A DNA stretch of 64,000 nt, from the NCBI RefSeq assembly GCF_004210375.1, contig NC_134834.1, forward strand, positions 97,654,170 through 97,718,169. The letters run 5' to 3'. This DNA comes from Tachypleus tridentatus (Eukaryota; Arthropoda; Merostomata; Xiphosura; Limulidae). The position numbers and the translations under genes were made by a program. This document shows positions 27,801 through 42,800 of the stretch, piece after piece (the first letter of the stretch is position 1; each line of letters starts with the position of its first letter). The notes beneath the pieces were generated by a model, which was given only the letters and a program-made list of their open reading frames with translations, was not told the origin of the DNA and ran no database searches.

Positions 27801-30800
27801 TTCTGTACTTACTACACCATACTACATTCATTTGTTTCTGTACTTACTACACCATACTACATTCATTTGTTTCTGTACTTACTCCATACTACATTCATTT
27901 GTTTCCTTACTACACCATACTACATTCATTTGTTTCTGTACTTACTACACCATACTACATTCATTTGTTTCTGTACTTACTACACCATACTACATTCATT
28001 TGTTTCTGTACTTACTACACCATACTACATTCATTTGTTTCTGTACTTACTACACCATACTACATTCATTTGTTTCTGTACTTACTACACCATACTACAT
28101 ACTACTACACCATACTACATTTTGTTTCTGTACTTACTACACCATACTACATTCATTTGTTTCTGTACTTACTTACTCCCATACTACATTCATTTGTTTC
28201 TGTACTTACTTACACCATACTACATTCATTTGTTTCTTGTACTTACTACACTACATACTACATTCATTTTGTTTCTGTACTTACTACACCATACTACATT
28301 CATTTGTTTCTGTACTTACTACACCATACTACATTCATTTGTTTCTGTACTTATCACACCATACTACATTCATTTGTTTCTGTACTTACTACTACCATAC
28401 TACTACACCATTCATTTGTTTCTGTACTTACTACACCATACTACATTCATTTGTTTTGTACTTACTACTTACTACATTCATTTGTTTCTGTATACTACAC
28501 CATACTACATTTTTGTTTCTGTACTTTTACTACACCATACTACATTCATTTGTTTCTTGTACTTACTACACCATACTACATTCATTTGTTTCTGTACTTA
28601 CTACATTCCATACTACTCCATTCATTTGTTTCTGTACTTACTACACCATACTACATTCATTTGTTTCTGTACTTACTACTGTATACTACATTCATTTGTT
28701 TCTACTTACTACACCATACTACATTTTCTTGTACTTACTACACCATACTACATTCATTTGTTTCTGTACTTACTACACCATACTACATTCATTTGTTTCT
28801 GTACTTACTACACCATACTACATTCATTTGTTTCTGTACTTACTACACCATACCATTCATTTGTTTCTACTTACTACACCATACTACATTTGTTTCTGTA
28901 CTTACTACATACTACATATTTGTTTCTGTACTTACTTCTATTTGTTTCTGTACTTACTACACCATACTACATTCATTTGTTTCTGTACTTTGTTTCTGTA
29001 CTTACTACACCATACTACATACTACATTCATTTGTTTCTGTACTTACTACACCATACTACATTCATTTGTTTCTGTACTTACTACACCATACTACATTCA
29101 TTTGTTTCTGTACTTTACTACACCATACTACATTCATTTGTTTCTGTACTTACTACATCCATACTACATTCATTTGTTTCTGTACTTACTACTCCATACT
29201 ACATTCATTTGTTTCTGTACTTACTACTACTACATTCTACGTTTGTTTCTGTACTTACTACTACTACATTCATACTGTACTTACTACACCATACTACATT
29301 CATTTGTTTCTGTACTTTCTACACCATACTACATTCATTTGTTTCTGTACTTACCATACTACATTCATTTGTTTCTGTACTTACTACACCATACTACATT
29401 CTGTATTTGTTTCTGTACTTACTACACCATACTACATTCGTTTTGTTTCTGTACTTACTACACCATACTACATTCATTTGTTTCTGTACTTACTACTACC
29501 ATTTGTTTCTGTACTTACATTACTACATTCATTTGTTTCTGTACTTACTACACCATACTACATTCATTTGTTTCTGTACTTACTACACCATACTACATTC
29601 ATTTGTTTCTGTACTTACTACACCATACTACATTCGTTTTGTTTCTGTACTTTACTACACCATACTACATTCTATTTGTTTCTGTACTTACTACTCCATA
29701 CTACATTCATTTGTTTCTGTACTTACTACACCATACTACATTCATTTGTTTCTGTACTTACTTACTACACCATACTACATTCATTTGTTTCTGTACTTAC
29801 TACACCATACTACATTCGTTTTGTTTCTGTACTTACTACACCATACTACATTCGTTTTGTTTCTGTACTTTACTACACCATACTACATTCATTTGTTTCT
29901 GTACTTACTACTCCATACTACATTCATTTGTTTCTGTACTTACTTACACCATACTACGTTCATTTGTTTCTGTACTTACTACCCATACTACATTCATTTG
30001 TTTCTGTACTTACTACACCATACTACATTCATTTGGTTTCTGTACTTACTACTCCATACTACATTCATTTGTTTCTGTACTTACTACTCCATACTACATT
30101 CATTTGGTTTCTTGTACTTACTACTCCATACTACATTCATTTGTTTCTGTACTTACTACTCCATACTACATTCATTTGTTTCTGTACTTACTACACCATA
30201 CTACATTCATTTGTTTCTGTACTTACTACGCCATACTACATTCATTTGTTTCTGTACTTACTACTCCATACTACATTCATTTGTTTCTGTACTTACTACT
30301 CCATACTACATTCATTTGTTTCTGTACTTTACTACTACATACCATACTACATTCTTACTACGCCATATTTGTTTCTGTACTTACTACTCCATACTACATT
30401 CATTTGTTTCTGTACTTACTACACCATACTACATTCATTTGTTTCTTACTTTACTACACCATACTACATTCATTTGTTTCTGTACTTACTACACCATACT
30501 ACATTCATTTGTTTCTGTACTTACTACATTACCATACTACATTCATTTGTTTCTGTACTTACTACACCATACTACATTCATTTGTTTCTTGTACTTACTA
30601 CGCCATACTACGTTCGTTTGGTTTCTGTACTTACTACACCATACTACGTTCGTTTGGTTTCTGTACTTACTACACCATACTACATTCGTTTGGTTTCTTG
30701 TACTTACTACACCATACTACATTCATTTGTTTCTGTACTTACTACACCATACTACATTCGTTTGGTTTCTGTACTTGCTACTACACCATACTACATTCGT

Positions 30801-33800
30801 TTGTTTCTGTACTTACTACACCATACTACGTTCGTTTTGTTTCTTGTACTTACCATACTACATACTTTGGTTTCTGTTTTGTTTCTTTGTTTCTTACTAC
30901 ACCATACTACATTCGTTTGTTTCTGTACTTACTACACCATACTACGTTCGTTTGGTTTCTGTACTTTACTACGCCATACTACGTTCGTTTGGTTTCTTGT
31001 ACTTACTACTCCATACTACGTTCATTTGGTTTCTGTACTTTGCTACACCATACTACGTTCGTTTGTTTCTGTACTTACTACTCCATACTACGTTCGTTTG
31101 GTTTCTGTACTTACTACACCATACTACATTCGTTTGTTTTCTTTGTACTTACTACTCCATACTACGTTCGTTTGGTTTCTGTACTACCATACTACGTTCG
31201 TTTGGTTTCTTGTGCTTACTGCCCATACTACGTTCGTTTGTTTTTCTGTGCTTTCTTTGGTTTACATACTACGTTCGTTTGGTTTCTTGGTGCTTACTGC
31301 TACACCATACTACGTTCGTTTGGTTTCTGTACTTACTACGCCATACTACGTTCGTTTTGGTTTCTGTACTTACTACACCATACTACGTTCGTTTGGTTTC
31401 TGTACTTACTACTCCATACTACGTTCGTTTGTTTCTGTACTTACTACACCATACTACGTTCGTTTGTTTCTGTACTTTGCTACACCATACTACGTTCGTT
31501 TGGTTTCTGTACTTACTACTCCATACTACGTTCGTTTGGTTTCTGTACTTACTACGCCATACTACGTTCGTTTGGTTTCTGTTGCTTGCTTCGTTTGGTT
31601 TTCTGTGCTTGCTACGCCATACTACGTTCGTTTGGTTTCTGTATTACTACGCCATTACGTTCGTTTGGTTTCTGTGCTTGCTGCGCCATGCTACGTTCGT
31701 TTGGTTTCTGGTTGCACTACTACGTTCGTTTGGTTTCTGTGCTTGCTACTACGCTTTCTGCGTTCGTTTGGTTTCTTCATTTGGTTTCTTGTACTGCTGC
31801 GCCGTACTACGTTCGTTTGGTTTCTGTAGCCTACGCCATACTACGTTCGTTTGGTTTCTGTACTTACTACTCCATACTACGTTCGTTTGGTTTCTGTGCT
31901 TACTTACTACTCCATACTACGTTCGTTTGGTTTCTGTTTACTACGTTCGTTTGGTTTCTGTAGCTTGCTGCGCCATACTACGTTCGTTTGGTTTCTGTGC
32001 TTACTACTCCATACTACGTTCGTTTGGTTTCTGGTTGCTTGCTACGTACTACGTTCGTTTTGGTTTCTTGGTACTTGCTACCCATACTACGTTCGTTTGG
32101 TTTCTGTAGCTTACTACCATACTACGTTCGTTTGGTTTCTGTACTTACTGCTCCTACTTTGGTTTCTTGGTACTTTTGGTTTCTGTGTACTGCGCCATGC
32201 TACGTTCGTTTGGTTTCTGTGCTTACTACTCCATACTACGTTCGTTTGGTTTCTGTACTTACTACTCCATACTACGTTCGTTTGGTTTCTTGTACTTTAC
32301 TACGCCATACTACGTTCGTTTGGTTTCTTGTACTTACTACACCATACTACGTTCGTTTGTTTCTGTACTTACTACGCCATACTACGTTCGTTTGGTTTCT
32401 GTACTTACTACGTTCGTTTGGTTTCTGTATTACTACGCCATACTACGTTCGTTTGGTTTCTGTACTTACTACACCGCCATACTACGTTCGTTTGGTTTCT
32501 GTACTTACTACTCCATACTACGTTCGTTTGGTTTCTGTGCTTACTACGCCATACTACGTTCGTTTGGTTTCTGTAGCACTGCTACACCATACTACATTCT
32601 ATTCGTTTGGTTTCTGTGCTTGCTACACCATACTACGTTCGTTTGGTTTCTGTACTTTTACTCCATGCTACGTTCGTTTGTTTCTGTACTTACTACGCCA
32701 TACTACGTTCGTTTGGTTTCTTGTTTCTTGCTACGCCATGCTACGTTCGTTTGGTTTCTGTTGCTTGCTACTCCATACTACGTTCGTTTGGTTTCTGTGC
32801 TTACTACTCCATACTACGTTCGTTTGGTTTCTGTACTACTACTACGTTCGTTTGGTTTCTGTTGCTTACTACCATTCACGTTCGTTTGTTTCTGTACTTA
32901 CTACTCCATACTACGTTCGTTTGTTTCTGTACTTACTACACCATACTACGTTCGTTTGGTTTCTGGTAGCTGCTTCGCGTATTCTATTTTTGGTTTCTTG
33001 TACTTACTACGCCATACTACGTTCGTTTGTTTCTGTGCTTACTACTCCATACTACATTCGTTTGGTTTCTGTACTTACTACTCCATACTACGTTCATTTG
33101 TTTCTGTACTTACTACGCCATACTACGTTCGTTTGGTTTCTGTGCTTACTACTCCATACTACGTTCGTTTGGTTTCTGTACTTACTACTCCATACTACGT
33201 TCGTTTGTTTCTGTACTTACTACTCCATACTACGTTCGTTTGGTTTCTGTACTTACTACTCCATACTACGTTCGTTTTGGTTTCTGTGTTGCTTACTACA
33301 CCATACTACGTTCGTTTGGTTTCTGTACTTACTACTCCATACTACGTTCGTTTGGTTTCTGTACTTACTACACCATACTACTACGTTCGTTTGTTTCTGT
33401 ACTTACTACTCCATACTACGTTCGTTTGGTTTCTGTGTTGCTATCTGCGTACTTACTCCATACTACGTTCGTTTGGTTTCTGTACTTACTACGCCATACT
33501 ACGTTCGTTTGGTTTCTGTAGCCTCTCCATACTACGTTCGTTTGGTTTCTGTAGCTTGCTGCGCCATACTACGTTCGTTTGGTTTCTGTGCTTACTACTT
33601 GCTATCCATGCTACGTTCGTTTGGTTTCATCTGTAGCTTGCTGCTCCATACTACGTTCGTTTGGTTTCTTGCTTACTACGCCATACTACGTTCGTTTGGT
33701 TTCTGTACTTACTACGCCATACTACGTTCGTTTGGTTTCTGTACTTACTATACCACCGTACTACGTTCGTTTGGTTTCTGTACTTACTACTCCATACTAC

Positions 33801-36800
33801 GTTCGTTTGGTTTCTGTACTTACTACTCCATACTACGTTCGTTTGGTTTCTGTACTTACTACACCATACTACGTTCGTTTGGTTTCTTGTACTTACTACT
33901 CCATACTACGTTCGTTTGGTTTCTTGTACTTACTACGCCATACTACGTTCGTTTGGTTTCTGTACTTACTGCTCCATACTACGTTCGTTTGGTTTCTGTA
34001 CTTACTACGCCATACTACGTTCGTTTGGTTTCTTGTACTTTACTACCATACTACGTTCGTTTGGTTTCTTGTACTTACTACTCCATACTACGTTCGTTTG
34101 GTTTCTGTGCTTACTACGCCATACTACGTTCGTTTGGTTTCTGTACTTACTACGCCATACTACGTTCGTTTGTTTCTGTACTTACTACACCCATACTACG
34201 TTCGTTTGGTTTCTGTACTTGCTACACCATACTACGTTCGTTTGGTTTCTGTACTTACTACACCATACTACGTTCGTTTGGTTTCTGTGCTTACTACTCC
34301 ATACTACGTTCGTTTGGTTTCTGTACTTACTACGCCATACTACGTTCGTTTGGTTTCTGTACTTACTACGCCATACTACGTTCGTTTGGTTTCTTGTACT
34401 TACTACTCCGTACTACGTTCGTTTGGTTTCTGTGCTTACTACGCCATACTACGTTCGTTTGGTTTCTGTACTTACTACACCATACTACATTCGTTTGTTT
34501 CTGTACTTACTACACCATACTACGTTCGTTTGGTTTCTGTGCTTACTACGCCATACTACGTTCGTTTGGTTTCTGTACTTCTACGCCATACTACGTTCGT
34601 TTGGTTTCTGTACTTACTACGCCATACTACGTTCGTTTGGTTTCTGTACTTACTACACCATACTACATTCGTATTTGTTTCTGTTTGTTTCGCTACTTAC
34701 TGCATACTACGTTCGTTTGGTTTCTGTACTTACTACTACCCATACTACGTTCGTTTGGTTTCTGTACTTACTACGCCATACTACGTTCGTTTGGTTTCTG
34801 TACTTACTACACCATACTACGTTCGTTTGTTTCTGTACTTACTACGCCATACTACGTTCGTTTGTTTCTGTACTTACTACTCCATACTACGTTCGTTTGG
34901 TTTCTGTATTTACTACTCCATACTACGTTCGTTTGGTTTCTTGTACTTACTACGCCATACTACGTTCGTTTGGTTTCTTGTACTTACTACACCATACTAC
35001 ATTCGTTTGTTTCTGTACTTACTACACCATACTACATTCGTTTGTTTCTGTACTTACTACGCCATACTACGTTCGTTTGTTTCTGTACTTTGCTCCATAC
35101 TCTACTACGTTCATTTGTTTCTGTACTTACTACTCCATACTACGTTCGTTTGTTTCTTGTACTTACTACACCATACTACATTCGTTTGTTTCTGTACTTA
35201 CTACACCATACTACATTCATTTGTTTCTGTACTTACTACACCATACTACATTCATTTGTTTCTGTACTTACTACACCATACTACATTCATTTGTTTCTGT
35301 ACTTACTACACCATACTACATTCATTTGTTTCTGTACTTACTACACCATACTACATTCATTTGTTTCTGTACTTACTACACCATACTACATTCATTTGTT
35401 TCTGTACTTACTACACCATACTACATTCATTTGTTTCTGTACTTACTACACCATACTACATTCATTTGTTTCTGTACTTACTACACCATACTACATTCAT
35501 TTGTTTCTGTACTTACTACTCCATACTACATTCATTTGTTTCTGTACTTACTACACCATACTACATTCATTTATTTGGCTACCTACTGTCTCTCTCATTG
35601 ATAAAAGATAATAGTTCATCACTTAATAAATTCTGTAAATTACATGTTTAACATCTGATAGGCAACTAGAGAATAAAGAAAACAGCAACCACAGTTCCAA
35701 TACATGGTAAGATGTTATGTGTTTATATGAATCATAGACTTGTAGCAACAGGCAGGAAGTTGTTATAAATTATCATGTTAAGATGCAACTAAATTTTAAT
35801 GAAAAAACTAGATATTCAATAAATAATATTACTAAATATTTTTATACCAAAGAACGAAAGCTTTTGGTAAATAGTATTGTTAATGTATGATAGGCTTTCA
35901 ATGAAGAAGTGAGCAGTCAGAAGGGGAGGGTTCGAGATATTCTAGCTGCTGCCAAGAAGCTTATTCGAGAATCGTCATCTGAAGATCAAGCTGTTACAAG
36001 AGAAAGAGCAGATGACTTGAAAGAATTGGCCAATACTGTCTCAACACTGTGCATGGAGAGGCTAAATGCACTGGAGCAAGCCCTTCCACTAGCCGAACAT
36101 TTCTTTGAGAGCCATGTTGACTTAGTTCAGTGGTTAGATGAGACAGAGGCAGAGGCTGAGTTATTGGATGCTACTGCTCTCAATGCTTCGCAGATAAGAC
36201 GTCAGCAGAACAGAAACAGTGTAAGAAGCTTGTTTATGGAATTATTTCAACAATAAACTACTGTAATATATTTTGAATTTCATAGCAGTAAAGAAACAAT
36301 GAATTTATGAGTACAGCTCCTTAACTAAATAAATATTCATTCTACAAATGGTTAGTAACAAGAATATCTTAGCAATACAATTTAAAATACACTTTAATAT
36401 ATTTTGCAGTAACAGGTTTTCCAATTTACCAGGATATATTCAACAGCAGTAGCATTCCAAATACAATCTGTGATAACAAGAAAACCCACTTGTAGAGAAA
36501 ATTATATATTTAAAAACAACTGGTATGGGTAGGGAAAGCATTAATAGAGGAGCGAACAACGTTTCTACCTTCTTCGGTCATCGTCAGGTTCACAAAGAAA
36601 GAAAGGGTTACTAACCGGTGGCTGACCATGTGTTTGAAGGTGGTTGTGTAATTGAGTGTAGGAAAGTAGAGGGCAATGTTAGATGTTTTAATATATAATT
36701 TTATATTATTTACTGTATTATTTTTAATATAGGTATAAAGGCGTTCCTTTATATTGGTTTATTTTGGGTTTAAATTGTATAAGTAAAGCTTCTTTAATTT

Positions 36801-39800
36801 TGCGTTTGTTTATGTTTGTTTCTTTATTTAGTATTTGAGTGTTTTCTATGGTTATGTTGTGCTTATTTGACTTGCAGTGTTCGAAAATGTGTGAAGGTGA
36901 CTTTTTATGTTCTTTGAATCTGGTTTCCATTTTTCTACTTGTTTCTCCAATATAGAAGTCATGGCTGCTATACAATAAACACAACATAACCATAGGAAAC
37001 ACCCAAATACTAAATAAAGAAACAAACATAAATAAAGGAAAAATTAAAGAAGCCTTACTTATACACAACAATTCAAGCCCAAAATAAACCAATACAAAGA
37101 AACACCTTTATACCTATATTAATATATATAATCAAACATCAAGCATGTCCTCTACATTCCTACACTCAATTACACAACTGCCTTCAAACACGTGGTCAGC
37201 CACCGGTCAGTAACCCTTTCTTTCTTTGTGAACCTGACGATGACCAAAGAAGGTTAAACATTGTTCACTCCTCTATAAGTGCTTTCTCTACCCATACCAG
37301 CCATTTTTAAATGTATAATTCCAAACGCACTTTAACATATTGAATACGACAGTAATATCTCAAATCTATTTTAGTGTATCAGATCGAATTGTAATAAATT
37401 TCCAAATGTACTTCGACGTATTGAATTTCATATTAATAGCATAGTAAAGTGCTTTGATGTATTATCAGTGTTTTTTTTTTTTGTACTGAATACACACATT
37501 GAACTAGTTGCAAATTAAATTATTAGCAACTGTTTATTTTCTTGTCCATCACCAGTTTGGACTTTTTCTTTTTTTAAAAAAACTTTTCAGGTTGTTGTGT
37601 AACTATTACAGGTATACGTTGCACAACAGCAAGCCTTTAACCATCAAGTGACATGTTGATGTATTGTTTCTACCAGTGTGGTTCACATATTATATCATAT
37701 TAAGTAATCTTATGTTCTTGCTATTACATTTGAGGTAAAGAACTTAATGAAATAATAGATGAAATCTCTCATTTTATCTGTAAAATAGCAAACTTTTTAA
37801 ATAACAAATGGGCTTCATTGTAATATTGATGTTAAAAAATGTTTTGTCATTTGTACGTTATTAACAGTTAGTAAACAAAACACTGGTCCATGAGTAGTTT
37901 GGTGTACACATAGTTTAGAATAAATTATTTTAAAAACAGATGCATTCAGTTAATGTGTGAGTGACAAGAGTTTGTTTTATTTTGAGCAAGCAATTTGCAG
38001 TGAGTTATGTCTCATCTTGTAAAATACTTTGTTGTTATTAACGTGCATGGTTATTCAAGTTTATATATCACATAAAAGAAACATGATTTTTATCTTCCAT
38101 AGAAGGATATTGTAGGTGTGAAATTTATAAAACTAAGATGATTATTAGGTATTCAGGGGACTAACAAGTAACTATTTTTCTTTAGGTGTTATTACAATCA
38201 GTAAATGAACATAAACCTCTGGTAGACAAACTTAACAAAACTGGTCATGCATTAATGAGATTGTGTGAGAAGAATGACAGTGTCAGAGTTCAAGACTGTA
38301 TGGACTCTGACAATGCTCGTTATACTGCTCTACGTAATTCATTAAAAGATAAGCAGAATGAACTGGAAGAAGCCCTGCAAGCCACATCTCAGGTAAACTA
38401 GTTTTCTGAATTATAGGAATTGGAAATTCATTATTCAGTTTATAATATATAAACTGTGTACTAGGCAAAGTACCTGGCAATTTAATATTAACTGGCTATT
38501 AAGCTAAAAGCAAGGAATATAAATTATTAGTTAATCAGTGTAATTATTCAGTTTTCAGATAAGTTAGACGGGATGTTGAATGCTTTGTCTTCAACGGCTG
38601 ATCAACTCAACAATGCCGAACCGATCTCGGCACATCCTGATCGCATTCAGGATCAGATTAATGATAATGATGGAGTCCTGCATGATCTGTCTAAACGATC
38701 TCCTGCTCTTGAAGCAGTTAAACAAGCTGCTAATGATGTTATTTCTAAAGCAGGAAGCGATGAACCTGCTGTCCAAGGTATTTATACTTGTTTGTCATTA
38801 CCGATATCTTGTGAACTTATACAAGATATTGTCATTAAATATAAGTTATACGATTTTAATTGAAGAGAAATGTTGTAAAATAAGTGGAAACTTATTGTGA
38901 AATAAAAATGATATTATGTGCTGAAGTGATTTCATTGTAACGTTCTCTACAACCGTTTGTTTCTGTGCATGTCACAAAGTTTTTGTGGGTTTCATTCAAA
39001 CTTTAATTATCATAGTACATACATACCTTTGGCATAACAGTATAACTAATAATCCAAATTTTAATAGTATAAGTTTTAATTTTATATGACAATGTTAAGA
39101 AAAAATCCTGAATTTCTCCTAGTATTAAAATCATAACATTTTCTCTCTCAGTATCTCGTCTTCTTTAATTAATTTAGTACTTTTCCAAGACATATGAAAT
39201 TTAATGTAAATTGCTTGTTATAATAGTATTATTTCTCAGGAAAGCATAATTTTTATAGCCTTCAATCTTATTTAGTTACAGAACCATCAGACTATTCTCA
39301 CCATACCAACCTGTCCTTCACAAATTGCCACTAGTTCTCTCTGATGTTTAATAATATACTATTTATAACCAATAGGAAGCCAAAGTTTTAATCTATGAAA
39401 TGAAATATTATATTACATTAGTGTATGTACAGAGAATTGCCTATTTGACTCCCAGTTAAAATTGTATGCCCACAGGAAACACAACAACAAATTTGTTACC
39501 AATGGCTCTTGTTACATTGTTAGAAAGTCGTAAAATTCGGATACTTCTGGTACACTGTCTGTTTTATAAACATGTGATTATATATTCTGTGTTCTTTTGT
39601 GCTTTTTTCAGTTAAATAAAAAATTATCTAATACAGTAGTATCATTAGTATTAAAAAATTAGGGTTAAGCAACATCCACAGTTGACAGCATAAAAAATGA
39701 AGATTCAGGTAAATATTTATTTCTCTTGTATGATATATATTCTTTATTTATTATTATCATAAAAAATAATTAAAATGTATAAATAGGAAACTATTTAGGT

Positions 39801-42800
39801 CAGATAAGGATAGATTAAATAAAATGAATAATAAATATATTTTCATGAAGTATGGTCATGAGTTGCTCATGCATTATGTAATTCAATAGAGTAAGGTGAG
39901 CTGCACATTTTCCCAAGCTTATTTACATATTTTGTGGTGTTAATATCACTTAGTCAAAGTATAAAGGGCAATAAAACAATCAGCTTTAAGCATAAACATG
40001 GATATTCTGTTATGAGTTTAAAGATATTTAGGATAAGTAAATGTAGTTTCATGTTACAACTTGAAGTAATTTTAGAAATAAAAAAGTTGGATGTTTTTAA
40101 GGTTTTGTTTTTGGTTTTTATGAAGACATTCAAACTGATGAACCTTGTATAGAATTAGGGTAGATAAAATAATGGATAAAAAGTATTTTAATCTTAGCAG
40201 TAAAACCACATTACACTCGGAGCAATCAACACTTTGACTCTATACGTGTGTGTGTGTGTGTGTGTAGATAAAAGTTTAGAAAAATATTTCTCTCCTAGTT
40301 CTAATTTTTTTCTCTATTAATGATTCTTAATAATTACTGAAAACTTGCACAATTTTGTGAAGATACACAAAAACATACATGGAAACTATAATGGTTAATT
40401 TTGGGTCATAAACTTGGTCAGTTCATCTGAGCCCATAGTGAGAGAGTTCACAAAAAGGGAAATTTGCCATGAAACACATGTATTACCACCTGCTAAAATA
40501 CAGGTAGCTTTGCCTGCCAAACATAGTTTCTCTCATCTGTTTTCTAAATATAGCTGATCTTGAATGACAAACACACATAATTTTACCTGTTTCTTTGTTA
40601 CACTGTTTGTTAAGTATGAATACAAGGTGATTCAAAGATAAATTATCAAATCATTATCAGCAGTATATATTTTTTTCTAATGTATTTAGTGTTTGTTATA
40701 TTAGTTGTGGGGAATGAGTCACCAGAGTAACCAGTTACAACTGACGTGTAAATAGTTTGTACCTTTCCTGATTTGATAACTTTGTCATTGTAGACATCAG
40801 ACAAAAGCTCGACAAGCTGAATGAGTTGTGGGACACCATCCAGAAGTCAGCTAGAAAGCGTGGAAGATCCTTAGAAGATGCCATGGCCTTGGCCGAGCGG
40901 TTCTGGGATGAGTTGACAGCTGTAATGAAAGCCTTGAAGGAGCTTCAGGAATACTTAACAAGTCAAGAACCTCCAGCAGTGGAGCCTAGTGCCATCCAGC
41001 AACAACAGGAGGTTCTACAGGAGATAAAGCAAGAGATGGACCAGACGAAGCCTGAGGTGGACCAGTGTCGGCAAGTTGGTCAGGATCTTATGCAGCTGTG
41101 TGGAGAACCTGATAAGCCTGAAGTCAAGAAACACATTGAAGACCTAGACTCAGCATGGGACAATGTAACCACACTGTATGCCAAGAGGGAACAAAACTTG
41201 GTGAATGCCATGGAAAAGGCCATGAATTTCCATGATACACTGAAGGTATGTTTGTTTTTCTGGTTTCTCTAAAGAGTTAATTTCGAGACTTAAGAGTTTT
41301 CTTTTACCTGCGGTAAGATATTACCTGTGTTTAGATTAATGTTTTGAATCTGATTAATATAGAGAGTTAACAACAATTTTTTGACCATGGTAAGATAATA
41401 TCTGTGTATAGATTAACTGTCTGAATCTGGTTAATAATGAGAGTTAACAACAGTTTTTTAATTATGGTCAAATATTAACTGTATTTATATTAAATGATTT
41501 TGGTTACATCTAATTAGTATACTACACGAGTGTCATTTCTTTTTAACATCAGTTTATATATTTATGAATTAAACCATTAAATATGAAATGTTTTCTCTTG
41601 ATGTAGTAATGTTCATTATTTTTATTATTAATTATTTGTTAAACTTATCAGAACTTGTTGGAGTTCCTGGATACTGCAGAGGACAAGTTTGCTAATCTCG
41701 GCCCCATTGGTTCTGATATTGAGTCCGTCAAGGGACAGATGCATCAGCTTAAAGTAAGTTGTTTGCATAAAACTTCTAATATATATACCTCACAACTATA
41801 ACAAAAGTGTTATTGTTCACTTGAAGACATCTAAGATGATATTCCAAACAGTTTATTGATAGAAAGTCAGCTTTATAAATTTCTTTAAAGCAAATAAAAC
41901 CTATAGACACATCATTCAATGCTTCTTTGATAATCATTGTACAGTTGTAAGGGGTGCTATTTTCAACTGTTAACCCTATCACCACAGGTTTCCTAAACTG
42001 AGCATGACACAGGATTTAAGTGTCTTACATTCAAAAATTTAATTGAACTACTTCTTAGTATACCAATTGGAATAGCACAAAATCTTTCTAATAATCCATA
42101 TTTTAATAGTATATAAGTTAAGTTTTACTTCTACAAGCCAATATTTTAAAAACTGAATTTCCTCTTGTATGACACATTTTCTCTTTACATGTCATCCTTC
42201 CTATTTTATCCACCACCTCTCAAAAATGTACAAAATAAAATGCAAGTTACTTTATACAAAATTATAGTTACTCACAAAAACCATATTTTTGATAGTTTTC
42301 AGGTTTGTTTGGTTATGGAGCTGTCAAACAGAAAACTAGTTTCCTCCTATCTTTATCCACCTGTCACATCCTGCCTTTCAGAATTTGTTAATAGCTCTCT
42401 CTAATGTTTGATTATATATTACTGACAACTAATAAAAAGCCAGGGTTTTCATATAGCAAGAACATTGGATAAGCATTTTATTTCTTGTTTTTCATTTTTA
42501 TTCTTTATTTATTATTATGAAAATAACTAAAATGTAAAAATAGGGATCTTTTAGGTTAGTTAAGATTAAATGAGGTAAAATAAACAATATTATAATAAAA
42601 ATGTTTGACGAGTCACACATGCAAGCAACACATGGGTAACGTAATTCATTAGCGTAATGCAAGCTGTATAATTTACAACTTATAATGGCGTGGATAAAGG
42701 TTAGACATGGTTCAAAGGGCAATCAAACAATAAAATCTAATTATAAATAAATGTATACTGTTATGAACCTGGAAGCGACTTAGGATGAGTGAATGTTGTA

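Noticed and set aside
26545..35651. Overlapping + strand open frames of up to 1,854 codons
   Set aside because: They are the stop-free 35-bp minisatellite read in all three frames; composition is low-complexity, and flanking splice phases are satisfied without them.
36724..37092. Intact GIY-YIG endonuclease gene
   Set aside because: Only the C-terminal remnant is present, the upstream residues come from the opposite-strand arm, and no reverse transcriptase is linked.
38559..38777. Acceptor ttttcag at 38558 for exon 22
   Set aside because: It would start in the wrong phase after exon 21; the AG at 38551 keeps FSDKLDGM in frame.
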